The notes: generated from the sequence alone by a model not told the origin. Shown: positions 42,565-51,643, counted from the first letter of the stretch. The stretch is DNA of 64,000 bases from an uncultured Dysgonomonas sp. (GCF_934668725.1 NZ_CAKUOF010000002.1:62001-126000); one strand, 5' to 3'. Made by a program: numbers and translations.

Positions 42565-43446
42565 ATGAAAAAGAGTATCAGATTGGGTAAAAAGTTATTA
42601 TTGATATGGGGCTTGTCTACATTTCTTGTTCAGGCTCAAGTGGGAATAAACACCAAAAATCCTCAAGGTGTTTTTCATATAGATCCACTCTCGAATACGG
42701 TAGGGAGTACCGGGATTCTTGATGATTTTATAGTAGCAAACGACGGAAAGGGAGGTGTAAGTGTTGCTCTGGGGGCTATTCCCGCCGCAAATGCTTCTTT
42801 GTCGATGAATGACCCGAATCAGGGCTTCTTACCCAACAGGGTCGAATTGACTTCGGTAACAGACCGGACTACAGTTCCTAATCCTGTACAAGGAATGCTC
42901 GTATATAATACAGGACGGAGAGGTGTGTTTCCGGATAATACAATTCCGGGTATTTATGTTTATAATGGAACTAAATGGCTTAGAATGCAAACAAATAGTT
43001 ATACAGGATTAAGAGAGAAAATACTACTGAAAAATGACTTGGCATTACAGGCTGCAAATGCAGTATCTGCACTGGAATCATCGACTCTCGATTTTGGCAG
43101 TATAACAATAAAAGAAGATGGCGGTTACGCATTTTCTTTAAATCTGGATATGACGGCTGTTTCAGGGACAGAATTGGGCGGTAATGCTTCAAACTCAATA
43201 CTCAGACCACAAATATATCTGTTTATTTATAAGAAAACCGTTGGAGAGACCGCTTTCTCGAAGGTCGATGTGGCGGAACTTAATACACCTATATATAGAG
43301 GATCCAACCGAATAACAGCAAGTATCGTGTTGGGATGTACCGCATATGCGGGCGATCAGATTCAAATACGTGTGGGGGCTTCTCTCTCATATACAACCGG
43401 AAAACTGAATAAAACGTATACTTATATTAGTTATTGGAAGGTATGA
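42565..43446 (+). CDS. Secreted protein of a three-member tandem family, member 1
   Basis: 293 residues with a signal peptide (cleavage near LVQAQ, residue 24). The mature start VGINTKNPQGVFHID and the central block FLPNRVELTSVTD...PVQGMLVYNT, then IPGIYVYNGTKW, are typical of Bacteroidetes cell-surface or fibre-like proteins that begin with a VGI-T-P motif. The C-terminal half is a beta-rich domain ending in YISYWKV. No known function. It is first in a tandem array with two paralogues at 43567 and 44449. Its ATG directly abuts the TAG of the leader frame. Confidence 0.85.
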   Translation: MKKSIRLGKKLLLIWGLSTFLVQAQVGINTKNPQGVFHIDPLSNTVGSTGILDDFIVANDGKGGVSVALGAIPAANASLSMNDPNQGFLPNRVELTSVTDRTTVPNPVQGMLVYNTGRRGVFPDNTIPGIYVYNGTKWLRMQTNSYTGLREKILLKNDLALQAANAVSALESSTLDFGSITIKEDGGYAFSLNLDMTAVSGTELGGNASNSILRPQIYLFIYKKTVGETAFSKVDVAELNTPIYRGSNRITASIVLGCTAYAGDQIQIRVGASLSYTTGKLNKTYTYISYWKV

Positions 43447-43566
43447 TGTTTAAGACCTGCTTATCAGTAAATCTAAGTATAAAACGACCGGTATTATAGC
43501 TTAAGATGTAATGTTAATATATTATACCATTATTTACCAAATGCTACTACTTAAAGACAATTTATA

Positions 43567-44409
43567 ATGAAAATATTTTTTATTACGATATTATGTATCA
43601 GTACTTGTTTTATGGATGCACAAGTCCTGATAAACAGAGATGCTACGCGCACTCAATTCGTTCTTAATTCGGCTAACCAATTCGAAATAAGTACCAATAA
43701 TTATAATCAAGCAGTTTGGAGTATAGGCAAGGCTGTATCTGTATCATCTTCTGCACAGCTAGAACTGGCTTCAGCAAATAAAGCATTTTTGTTAAACAGG
43801 GTAAAGCTTACATCTGTTCAAGATAAAACTACAATACCCAACCCAAAAGAAGGAATGCTGGTTTATAATACCAATACGGGCGGAACATACCCCGACAATG
43901 TTATTCCGGGATTATTTTATATGAGTGAAGGACTCTGGTGGCGCATATCAGATATTGATCCACAATCATCACAAGGTATTTATATGCTCGATTTACAATC
44001 TCATACAAGATCATCTTCGGTTGCTTCGGCTTCAGCCCAATCTCAATGGGCAAATGCCACTGTGCTGCCTGTGGGGAATATTACTATCAACAATACAGGA
44101 ACATATACTTTTTCTATTAGATTGTATGGAAATACTTCTTACACAGGTGGTGCTTACCAACGTGGTGTCGGATATTTGTATCTGGTGAAAAACGGTACAA
44201 GTTTAATAGACTTTCAGGAGGTTGTGATTCCTTTTAGTTACAATGGAGCAGTTATTACCTATACATTGGTTTTAATGTCTCCCGTTTTAAACGTTGGAGA
44301 TCAGATTACGTTAAGATTAGCAACTCCTTCGGGTTCTCCTACTATCAATCTCATATCACATCCCGGGTTAAGAGCCGATAAAACATCATTAATTTATTGG
44401 AAAAACTGA
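43567..44409 (+). CDS. Secreted protein of the tandem family, member 2
   Basis: 280 residues with a signal peptide (CISTCFMDAQ, about 1-19). It shares the central block FLLNRVKLTSVQDKTT...EGMLVYNT, then IPGLFYMSEGLWW, and the end GLRADKTSLIYWKN with its neighbours. The N-terminal VGI motif is replaced by VLINRDATRTQFVLN. It starts 120 bp after member 1. It is presumably at the surface or secreted; function unknown. Confidence 0.83.
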   Translation: MKIFFITILCISTCFMDAQVLINRDATRTQFVLNSANQFEISTNNYNQAVWSIGKAVSVSSSAQLELASANKAFLLNRVKLTSVQDKTTIPNPKEGMLVYNTNTGGTYPDNVIPGLFYMSEGLWWRISDIDPQSSQGIYMLDLQSHTRSSSVASASAQSQWANATVLPVGNITINNTGTYTFSIRLYGNTSYTGGAYQRGVGYLYLVKNGTSLIDFQEVVIPFSYNGAVITYTLVLMSPVLNVGDQITLRLATPSGSPTINLISHPGLRADKTSLIYWKN

Positions 44410-44448
44410 TCTCTCAAATCATAATATTAACGTATAATAAAGCTAGCA

Positions 44449-45330
44449 ATGAAAAAAATATATATACTGTTATTGTTACAATTTGTGTCTTCTTTATCTT
44501 TGATATATGGTCAAATAGGTGTTTTTACAGAAACTCCTCAGACCTTATTTCATATAGATGGAAAAGGCGATAATATTCTTATCAACGATTGGGTTGCTGC
44601 CCAATCAGGAGGGCATTTAAAAATAGCTCTCGGTAAGCTCCCCGATATTACTACAGGTGCTCAAATTGAATTAGGAAGTTCTCAGTCTGCTTTTTTACCT
44701 AACAGGGTAGCACTTACTTCTACGTCCGATAATATTACCGTTGCATCACCTGTCGCGGGTATGATCGTTTATAATACAGCTACTACTACGGGCGCTAATA
44801 TGGTTATACCCGGCTTATACCTTTACGATGGTGTAAAATGGTGTTACCTGTATAATTCAGGTTTTTCAAATATGTTTTTGACATATCGTGATTTGCAAAC
44901 TTCGGTTACTACAGTCACTGCAAATGCTATCGAGCCGGAAAAAACAGTATTAATGAATTTTGGCGGACCTATAGATATTCCGGAAACAGGTGGATATAAT
45001 TTTTCCTTTAGAATGTACGGACGGACATCTAATACCACTAATAATGTCTTTGTCGGCATCTATTATTTATGGTGTATGACCTATAATTCGGCAACGAATG
45101 TGTATACGCCGAAGGATGTGGTTGAATTGGATCTACCGGTTTACTCAACGGGAGTACCCATTACAGCAACTGCGACACTGGGGGCTAATTTTACTGCCGG
45201 AGATAAAGTCGTTTTTAAAATTTCCCATTTACCGACAGGTGATGAAGCGAATGTCAGATGGACATTGCAGGGAAATCCCGGGTTAAATGCCAATAAAACA
45301 TCGGTGATTTATTGGAAGAATTATAATTAA
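44449..45330 (+). CDS. Secreted protein of the tandem family, member 3
   Basis: 293 residues with a signal peptide (cleavage about residue 22, LIYGQ). The start IGVFTETPQTLFHID, the block FLPNRVALTSTSDNIT...AGMIVYNT, then IPGLYLYDGVKWC, and the end GLNANKTSVIYWKN match members 1 and 2. It lies 39 bp after member 2 and is followed by several terminators. The C-terminal domains of the three copies are more diverged than the central block, which suggests the C-terminal face does the specific work. Function unknown. Confidence 0.83.
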   Translation: MKKIYILLLLQFVSSLSLIYGQIGVFTETPQTLFHIDGKGDNILINDWVAAQSGGHLKIALGKLPDITTGAQIELGSSQSAFLPNRVALTSTSDNITVASPVAGMIVYNTATTTGANMVIPGLYLYDGVKWCYLYNSGFSNMFLTYRDLQTSVTTVTANAIEPEKTVLMNFGGPIDIPETGGYNFSFRMYGRTSNTTNNVFVGIYYLWCMTYNSATNVYTPKDVVELDLPVYSTGVPITATATLGANFTAGDKVVFKISHLPTGDEANVRWTLQGNPGLNANKTSVIYWKNYN

Positions 45331-45451
45331 CGGGAAGGATTTTATCTGTTTTTTTTGTTTTTTTTCTCCTGTCAAAGAACAATTTTATCATTTATATGTT
45401 TTACATACACTAACGCCTTTTTATTACTAGGTTAAAAAGGATAAAGAATGC

Positions 45452-45487
45452 GAAAAGTCCATCGTCTGTGAAGACTGTGGACTTTTC
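45452..45487 (+). terminator. Terminator after the tandem secreted genes
   Basis: GAAAAGTCCA (45452-45461) pairs with TGGACTTTTC (45478-45487), with a further inner GTCT/AGAC pairing. It lies about 120 bp after the last gene of the array. Confidence 0.65.
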
Positions 45488-45524
45488 TATGAACTTCCAA
45501 CTTACTTTATGTATTAGTTAAAAG

Positions 45525-45557
45525 AACACCTTCACCTTTTGTATGGTTGAAGGTGTT
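45525..45557. terminator. Hairpin terminator
   Basis: AACACCTTCA (45525-45534) pairs with TGAAGGTGTT (45548-45557). It is one of three hairpins in a row between the secreted genes and the orphan riboswitch unit. Confidence 0.55.
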
Positions 45558-45570
45558 TATTTATATATGA

Positions 45571-45600
45571 AAAGCCCCAAGCATCACTGCTTAGGGCTTT
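45571..45600 (-). terminator. Terminator of the orphan riboswitch unit
   Basis: AAAGCCC, then AAGCA-TCAC-TGCTT inside, then GGGCTTT. The sequence closely resembles the terminator at 46114-46144 that ends the ThrE-type operon, which supports a common origin of the two units. Confidence 0.7.
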
Positions 45601-45852
45601 CCAAATACTAAAACACCACAGCGGAATATCTTTCAAAATATTCCAATATTTCTTACTGCTAACAGAAACTATCGTAATAATTTTATTGCGATAATTCAAT
45701 TAGAGGATATATGTAAACGCTTTTATGACTGAGATATAGCATTGCATGTAGCTTGATAGAAGCTATGAAGACTTGTTTGATCTGTAAATGTATATCTGTC
45801 TTGTTGTGCGTTTTCAGCCTTATTCCTCGAAAGCTTCTAACGAATATTTATT
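45601..45852 (-). ncRNA. Non-coding stretch between the orphan riboswitch and its terminator
   Basis: About 250 nt downstream (minus strand) of riboswitch 3 with no gene-size frame; the longest frame from an ATG that I checked is 15 codons. Its last part shares short blocks with the 3' end of the ThrE-type operon (ATAGTTTCT and TAGTATTT before the GGAAAGCCC/AGAAAGCCC stem). It is either a remnant of a deleted gene or a riboswitch-controlled RNA. Confidence 0.4.
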
Positions 45853-46030
45853 TTGGCAGGTCTTCTGACTTACTCTGTCTGTCGAACATCCTTCCCATTT
45901 CTTGATTCGAAACAGTGGTGTGAGATTTGTTCAAAGACTGTTGTAGAGCTTACAGCAGCGGGTCTGTTCAGGAATTTCACCTGATTCTCTTTTCAGCATA
46001 TATCCGTAAAATGGATTGATGCCACCAAAA
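45853..46030 (-). promoter_or_regulatory. Cobalamin riboswitch 3 (orphan: no downstream gene)
   Basis: On the minus strand all B12 aptamer blocks are present: TTTTGGTGGCATC, GAAAAGAGAATCAGGTG, the core CAGACCCGCTGCTGTAAG and the B12 box AAGTCAGAAGACCTGCC. It is very similar to riboswitch 4, including the variable arm around AGATTTGTTCAAAGACTG. Nothing codes on the minus strand for the next 4 kb, only the convergent secreted genes. Confidence 0.95.
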
Positions 46031-46037
46031 TCTGAAA

Positions 46038-46045
46038 CAAAAATA
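46038..46045 (-). promoter_or_regulatory. Candidate -7 box for orphan riboswitch 3
   Basis: Minus-strand TATTTTTG, an exact TAnnTTTG match directly before the aptamer, so the orphan unit may still be transcribed. Confidence 0.4.
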
Positions 46046-46113
46046 ATAAAAAAATTGAGAGTTTACCTTTTATTTCGGATATAAACTTTTCGGTTTTATT
46101 CTTATTTAAAGGA

Positions 46114-46144
46114 AAAGCCCCGAACAATCACTGCTCAGGGCTTT
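46114..46144 (-). terminator. Terminator of the ThrE-type operon
   Basis: AAAGCCC (46114-46120) pairs with GGGCTTT (46138-46144), about 40 bp after the second gene. It is nearly the same sequence as 45571-45600. Confidence 0.75.
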
Positions 46145-46181
46145 CTATACAAAATACTATAATTAGAAACTATCTATGTAA

Positions 46182-46694
46182 TTATTCGGATTTAATCGAT
46201 AGTGTTTTTCCGAGTTTAATTTCTTTAGCACTCTTTTTCCTGAAAAATAATGCTCCTACACATATTCCTATTGCCAGAGAAAATAATAAAGATGAGGTGA
46301 GTATAAAATTATACGCTGTTTCTTGTAAAATATAAGGTTCTTGAGTAGATAAACCATCTGTGTAAATTTTGATCCATCCCATCATTGTGCGGTAAGCATA
46401 CAATCCGGGAATCATGGTAATACATGCAGGCATTGTAAACACGACAGGTGGAGTATGCACTTTATGAGCACAATATATACCGGCAATGCCAATAAAGATA
46501 CATCCCGCAAGAGTAGAGGATACTAACCCGCAATCGAAATAAAGAAAGATGAAGCGGATGCAATGTCCTATTCCGCCTAGCAGACCTGCTACATATAAAA
46601 CACGTTTGGGGGTTTCGAATAGCAAGGCAAATCCAAGAGCTACCAGACATGCAAAAGCAATATCTTTAAACATCGAAAATATAAAATCGGTCAT
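46182..46694 (-). CDS. ThrE-type exporter, small subunit (ThrE_2/DUF3815)
   Basis: 170 residues, about five membrane helices (FACLVALGFALLFETP at the N-terminus; PPVVFTMPACITMIPGLYAYRTM; SSLLFSLAIGICVGALFF at the end). This matches the C-terminal half (DUF3815) of the threonine/serine exporter ThrE, carried as a separate gene. It lies 12 bp after the large-subunit gene. With that partner it should make one split exporter. Threonine and serine are the family substrates, but the B12 riboswitch upstream raises other possibilities. Confidence 0.9.
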   Translation of the reverse strand: MTDFIFSMFKDIAFACLVALGFALLFETPKRVLYVAGLLGGIGHCIRFIFLYFDCGLVSSTLAGCIFIGIAGIYCAHKVHTPPVVFTMPACITMIPGLYAYRTMMGWIKIYTDGLSTQEPYILQETAYNFILTSSLLFSLAIGICVGALFFRKKSAKEIKLGKTLSIKSE

Positions 46695-46706
46695 GTTGAT
46701 TTACTT

Positions 46707-47474
46707 TTAAAAATTACTTACTCCTATTAATGATATGCTGAGCGACATGCCAACTGCAATGCAAAGTAGTACAAAACCGCCAAATGCTCCACGTGCCAAT
46801 GCTGTAGGTAAATATCCTTCGAAAAGGTCTATAACCGAATTAATAAGTGGAACACCGGGAATTAAAAACAAAACAGAAGTTGCAATCGTTTTTTCGGGAG
46901 ATTGTCCGATGTGATACAGCATATCCATTCCCGATATCATTGTTGTAACAAAAGCTGACAATAAGATTGCTATCATAGCGTTAAATCTCCATTTAATAAC
47001 TTGTTGCCTCGTAATTAAACCGATTGTTGCAGCTATAAATGCAATGCAGCCGTTTATCCAGTCACCCCCAGCAAGTATACAAAGCGATGCACAAGCAACC
47101 CCGATACCGATACGGATAAGCCATTTATTGTGTTGTGGAGTATAATGAATGTCCGAAAGCTGTTTTTCAACTTCATCTATAGACATCTTTTCATCATAAG
47201 CTTTCCATGATAATAAGCTTATTTCAGTGAGAATGCCATAATGCACACCGTGCGTAGTAGCTTGACGATTGATAGTTGCTTTGTTTTCACGATTGTTTAT
47301 GTCAACAACTGTTACCGAAATTCCAGTGAAAGAAATAAATAGATCGGTTTTAAAATGCCAAGTATCAGCAAAGCGTTGTACATTACGGTTGATACGTCCA
47401 CAATGTGCCCCTGACGATAGCAAGAGAGTACTCATATCGAGTATAAGTTTGGCAAACCGATCAGCCTGAATCAT
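46707..47474 (-). CDS. ThrE-type exporter, large subunit (DUF1212)
   Basis: 255 residues from the ATG at 47474 (MIQADRFAKLILDMSTLLLSSG), which matches the usual start of the family. The frame runs further upstream to 47597, but that extension is not family-like. The soluble N-terminal part (DUF1212, about 1-110) is followed by five membrane helices (LCILAGGDWINGCIAFIAATIG; SVLFLIPGVPLINSVIDLFEG). It forms one half of a threonine/serine exporter with the next gene. It is unusual in standing directly under a cobalamin riboswitch. Confidence 0.9.
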   Translation of the reverse strand: MIQADRFAKLILDMSTLLLSSGAHCGRINRNVQRFADTWHFKTDLFISFTGISVTVVDINNRENKATINRQATTHGVHYGILTEISLLSWKAYDEKMSIDEVEKQLSDIHYTPQHNKWLIRIGIGVACASLCILAGGDWINGCIAFIAATIGLITRQQVIKWRFNAMIAILLSAFVTTMISGMDMLYHIGQSPEKTIATSVLFLIPGVPLINSVIDLFEGYLPTALARGAFGGFVLLCIAVGMSLSISLIGVSNF

Positions 47475-47702
47475 TTTGTCTGTTTCCACGTATGTAATTA
47501 TTCGTTTGAAAAAGTATTGCAAACAGATATTTTCTTCAGAAATTTTAGAACATAGCCAAACTGTTTTGTAAACAAGTCTGAAAAGTAAATCTAACAATCT
47601 CTATATGTCTAAGATTGTTGTTATTTCTAAAAAATAAATACCGTTATAAAATTCACGATTGATTGCACCTCTAAAACCCGAGAGGATTGATACTTTAAAA
47701 TA

Positions 47703-47877
47703 TTGGCAGGTCTTCTGACTTACTCTATCCTTAAACTCCTTCCCGTTTTATCATACAAAACAGTGGCGTAAGATTTGTTTAAAGACTGTTGTAGAGCTTA
47801 CAGCAGCGGGTCTGTTCAGGATTTTCACCTGATTCCCTTTTCATCATTGTCTGTGGATACAGAAAATGACACCAAAA
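47703..47877 (-). promoter_or_regulatory. Cobalamin riboswitch 4 (ThrE-type exporter operon)
   Basis: On the minus strand: TTTTTGGTGTC, GAAAAGGGAATCAGGTG, the core CAGACCCGCTGCTGTAAG and the B12 box AAGTCAGAAGACCTGCC in normal order. It lies about 230 nt upstream of the chosen exporter start, with no gene between. Confidence 0.95.
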
Positions 47878-47884
47878 ACTGAGG

Positions 47885-47892
47885 TAAAGATA
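47885..47892 (-). promoter_or_regulatory. Candidate -7 box for riboswitch 4
   Basis: Minus-strand TATCTTTA, one mismatch to TAnnTTTG, 8 bp before the aptamer; the same octamer precedes riboswitch 2. Confidence 0.4.
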
Positions 47893-48052
47893 ATATATGA
47901 ATTTGTCAAATCATAGCGATCTGAGCAATTTTAAGTTCAAAGAGCTATTTGTTTCTTTGGCTGTATAGGTGAAGCTGTGTGTTCACCTATTTACGACAGA
48001 CGTATAGATCTGCCCTTTCCAACAAAATATATCGTTCAATAATTGAAATTAC

Positions 48053-48874
48053 TTAATTAGGCTCTGCTTGGATTCTGTATTCATTATATCCACGGTATTC
48101 ATCAAGATCTGAGTAAAGTACAATTCTGGCAGTAGGAGTAATCCATATACTAAGAGGTTTTACTCCTTCTTTTTTGTTGTTAAATAGTTTGTTATATTCT
48201 TTTGTGAGTAGCTCGTTTTGTTTTTCCGTATATGTTGGTTCAGAATATAATGTGTTGATATAGTCCGATAGAATTTTTTCACTTTTTTGAGAGAAAGTTT
48301 TCTCATCATCTTTTCCTTCATTTAATAGAAATAAGGTGATAGATGGAATACTATCTTTTATTGATTGATAAGTTGCAAAAGTATAATGATCAGATAAAAC
48401 ATCTGCATAACCAGTGCTGTATCCTAAAGGTTTAGTTATGTCTTTCCAATTGTAGCCTAAGAAGTCTTTATCATTACGGATAGTAATATAAGCAGTATCG
48501 GCTTTTATGGACTTATTATCTTTATAGCCTTGTAAAATGGATGTGTATTTACCCGAGAGAAAGAAATTCTGAGACCACGCAAATGTAAAAGAACTTCTGT
48601 TGAAAATATGGAATCTTCCCAGATTAGGTATAGTCCATACTAAAGAATCATAGGTGTTTCTTGCATCTAATAATGTAAAACCTTTCTCAGAATATAAACT
48701 AAACTCTAATAACTGGAAAATATTTCCTGTATTTTGTTTAATATTCAGTTTAATATCAATGTTTTGACTAGTCAATTCTTGTCCATTGTCGTCATCTGTA
48801 TCTATATTGTTAGTTGATTCGGAGCATGACGTGATAAATAAAGCCAGGAACATTAGGTAAATAAAGTATTTCAT
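48053..48874 (-). CDS. Hypothetical lipoprotein
   Basis: 273 residues with a lipoprotein signal (LALFITSC, Cys17) and an acidic linker (NNIDTDDDNGQE). The mature part mixes beta-strands and a helical stretch (about 205-240; YTEKQNELLTKEYNKLFNNKKEG). I do not recognise a family. It is monocistronic, between riboswitch 4 and the large hydrolase gene, with a TATATTTG box at 48938-48945 (minus strand) upstream. It is probably an outer membrane or periplasmic lipid-anchored protein of unknown function. Confidence 0.8.
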   Translation of the reverse strand: MKYFIYLMFLALFITSCSESTNNIDTDDDNGQELTSQNIDIKLNIKQNTGNIFQLLEFSLYSEKGFTLLDARNTYDSLVWTIPNLGRFHIFNRSSFTFAWSQNFFLSGKYTSILQGYKDNKSIKADTAYITIRNDKDFLGYNWKDITKPLGYSTGYADVLSDHYTFATYQSIKDSIPSITLFLLNEGKDDEKTFSQKSEKILSDYINTLYSEPTYTEKQNELLTKEYNKLFNNKKEGVKPLSIWITPTARIVLYSDLDEYRGYNEYRIQAEPN

Positions 48875-48983
48875 AGTATTTATATTTTTTAGAAATAGAG
48901 GTATAATATGTATAGTATTGGGGTAAATTGTATTTTACAAATATAATCTATAAAATTGATAGGGTAGGGATTCTTTAACAAAG

Positions 48984-49015
48984 AAAGTCGATATGAAATG
49001 CTTCATACCGACTTT
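48984..49015 (-). terminator. Terminator after the large alpha/beta hydrolase gene
   Basis: AAAGTCG and TATGAA pair with TTCATA and CGACTTT, with one A-C mismatch and a 4-nt loop. It lies 23 bp after the stop. Confidence 0.75.
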
Positions 49016-49037
49016 TTTATTATTAGAGGTGATTATT

Positions 49038-51623
49038 TTAGAAATCCAGATTTGTCAAAGTCCAGTCATTATCAAAAAATCCTGCAACTTCCATCCCAGT
49101 CAATCCATCTTTCAGAACATCTGCACGATAGATCATCAGATCAGGAAAGCCCGTGATCCCCGATATATAATTGTTCGGAGATGTAGCACGCATACCTGCA
49201 TCACCTGTTCCGGCAACAACACCAACCGAGGCAGTATTGCTGTTTGGATGCGGATAAACGAAATAAGTACCCAGATCATCCCCCGTAAAAGTTCGTCCGC
49301 CGGCTGTAATTACTCCTTTGCCAACTTGAATAGGACTGTTTTTTAGCAGCACAGACCAAGCATGGTTGTTATCTTTGTTTCCGTAGATTACGACATTACG
49401 ATCAGGGTATTTAGCTACAGAATATTCAGTATCTGCGATTACGTCGATTGATCCGTTTCCTCGATAATAGAACGTTTCTGCATCAAAACGAGCTTTATTT
49501 TGATACCACTCGTTTTCTTTAGCCGTTCCGTTTGTCGAATATACAAATACAACGTTATTGGTATAAGCGTTTTTGAATCCACCATAACGTGCCGAGTATT
49601 TATGCTTTAGGTTCATTCCATCTTTTATCAGCCATTTATCAGCTTCAAGAGCTAAAATTGCTTTTTTAGCGGTAGGAACAGATAATGTTTGTCCTGCAAT
49701 ATCAATTGTCGCTTGTGCATTAGGCAGAGCCAATGCAGGAATATCAAGAACCAGCAAGGCAACGTTTTCTATTTGGGTAACCTTTATTGTATCGTTATTC
49801 AAGTTGACTTTTACATTACTAAAGTCGTATGGCTTGATTTGTTGTTCAACATTCACCCAATAATCCGTAGGAGAAATTGCAGGAGATGCTGTGTGAAAAT
49901 CGATCTCTTTAACATCCTTAGCCTGAGGAATAGAATGACGAGAGAAGAATTCGAAAATAGGAGGCCAGTCAACACTATTATCGCCAAACCAATGTTCACC
50001 TCCCGGATATTCGTAGTAGCAGAAATCCGGATGGAATTTGCCTAAAACTTCACGCATACGGCGAGCTTGTGAAGGAGAAACAACACTGTCGGCACTTCCG
50101 TGAAATATATATACTCCCGATTGTTTCAAGTTGGGAGCTAAGGAAATAACACGACCTCCGTTGCCTCCACGCTTGAATGCGTCGTAGTTTGAATTCTTAT
50201 CATGCATATCGTCACCTCTTCCTCTTCCGTAGGCAGCAATATCGGGATAACCTGCCGACGGTGCAACTGCTGCGAACTTATCGGGGTAAGTTGTTCCCAG
50301 AAACCACGAGCCATGTCCGCCCATGGAGTGACCTGTGAGATATATTTTCGAATTGTCAGGCTGATATATACGTTTAGCTTCTGCTAAAACTTCCAGAGCA
50401 TCCATGCGACCCCATTCTTCCCAGTTAAAACCGTAAGGACGGCGATTGGTTGCGGCAATAATGTCTGTCCAATCTTTCGATTTGTATGCTCTCGCCTGAT
50501 TGCGGGCTTCTACACCTGCTCCGTGTACCGTAAGCACCATTGCTTTTGTATCTTTCTGATTGTTACGTATGGCAGGAGCAACACTAAAATATTGTACACT
50601 ACCATCTATACCACTCACAAAGGTACGCTCGTGATGAGCCGAGGGTAAAACCTGACGTAATTCAACCTCTGTCTGGTCGATCACTTTTCCCGATTTATCC
50701 AGTAACTCTATTTTCGCTGTAACCTTTTCGTCTGCAGATTTACCATTTGCCAGAGCTGGAATTTTATATCTTAACTTTCTTACAGACAGTTGCATTACAT
50801 CTTGAGTTTTATACTCTTCTTTACGACCGTCGGGAAGTGTAGCACGTATCGTTAATCCCTGCAACGGTTTTTCGGTTGAGTTTATTACCCGGATCGCAGC
50901 CCATTTAGAGTCATCTTCTCCGATAATAATATCGGGAATGGTCATGTCACGTTTGGTGAACATAACAGGCTTATCGGGTTTCACCAATTTAGATGCCACC
51001 TTGCCAAACCGCCCCGGTGTATAAACAAACTCATTAAGTCCTTTCTTGAGTTTAATCGGAGTCAGAGTATAACCAAAATCGTAATGATCGCCTTCGTGAG
51101 GCATTCCGTTTACATATGTACGTGTTCCTCCCGTTGTTTCCAATAAAACTATTTGTTCTTTGGGAGAATCATAAGATGTGTATAAAAAAGCAGAACGCAT
51201 CTCGGGACGTTTAAACAATCCGGTCGAATCGGCTTCCATAGCAGCCCATGTCCATTGAGGAAGTGCTTCCATGGCTTTTTCTCCATTGCTTTGTGCTAAC
51301 CATTTCAGGTATGCATCTTCTACCTGACTGTCCATATTAGGGTAAGAATACCCAATGGCAGCATTGTTTGCAGGGGTTGTAAACTTTCCGGTAGCATATA
51401 GCCAGCCGATCATATCTTGTCCATTAAACAATGTTCCGGGGTTAGTGCCACCCGGTAATAAAAAGCCATTGCGGAAGTGGTGTGATACCTCTCCCTCGTC
51501 GGTTTTCTCGATCTTTTCTTGTCCGAAAATTGTTACAATATTTTGTGCGGAAATATTGCTGGTGGAGATCATCGACATAAACAATAATCCGGCAACTTTT
51601 GCACAAAAAAAACGTTTTCTCAT
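49038..51623 (-). CDS. Large secreted alpha/beta hydrolase (prolyl oligopeptidase-like/esterase)
   Basis: 861 residues with a signal peptide (about 1-27, ISTSNISAQ). The N-terminal 330 residues are beta-rich (accessory domain). The alpha/beta hydrolase domain spans about 350-570: VLTVHGAGVEARNQA, the nucleophile Ser in LTGHSMGGHGSW, Asp in FHGSADSVVSP and His in YPGGEHWFGD. The remaining 290 residues form another beta-rich region with no family I can name. It is probably a periplasmic peptidase or carbohydrate esterase. It is monocistronic with a TATATTTG -7 box at 51644-51651. Confidence 0.88.
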   Translation of the reverse strand: MRKRFFCAKVAGLLFMSMISTSNISAQNIVTIFGQEKIEKTDEGEVSHHFRNGFLLPGGTNPGTLFNGQDMIGWLYATGKFTTPANNAAIGYSYPNMDSQVEDAYLKWLAQSNGEKAMEALPQWTWAAMEADSTGLFKRPEMRSAFLYTSYDSPKEQIVLLETTGGTRTYVNGMPHEGDHYDFGYTLTPIKLKKGLNEFVYTPGRFGKVASKLVKPDKPVMFTKRDMTIPDIIIGEDDSKWAAIRVINSTEKPLQGLTIRATLPDGRKEEYKTQDVMQLSVRKLRYKIPALANGKSADEKVTAKIELLDKSGKVIDQTEVELRQVLPSAHHERTFVSGIDGSVQYFSVAPAIRNNQKDTKAMVLTVHGAGVEARNQARAYKSKDWTDIIAATNRRPYGFNWEEWGRMDALEVLAEAKRIYQPDNSKIYLTGHSMGGHGSWFLGTTYPDKFAAVAPSAGYPDIAAYGRGRGDDMHDKNSNYDAFKRGGNGGRVISLAPNLKQSGVYIFHGSADSVVSPSQARRMREVLGKFHPDFCYYEYPGGEHWFGDNSVDWPPIFEFFSRHSIPQAKDVKEIDFHTASPAISPTDYWVNVEQQIKPYDFSNVKVNLNNDTIKVTQIENVALLVLDIPALALPNAQATIDIAGQTLSVPTAKKAILALEADKWLIKDGMNLKHKYSARYGGFKNAYTNNVVFVYSTNGTAKENEWYQNKARFDAETFYYRGNGSIDVIADTEYSVAKYPDRNVVIYGNKDNNHAWSVLLKNSPIQVGKGVITAGGRTFTGDDLGTYFVYPHPNSNTASVGVVAGTGDAGMRATSPNNYISGITGFPDLMIYRADVLKDGLTGMEVAGFFDNDWTLTNLDF

Positions 51624-51643
51624 AATTGTTATTTAAGTAGATT

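Noticed and set aside
45853..46030. Orphan riboswitch 3 as the control element of the CsgG operon
   Set aside because: The CsgG operon is more than 4 kb away, behind terminators and three genes on the other strand, and has its own promoter at 41715-41744.
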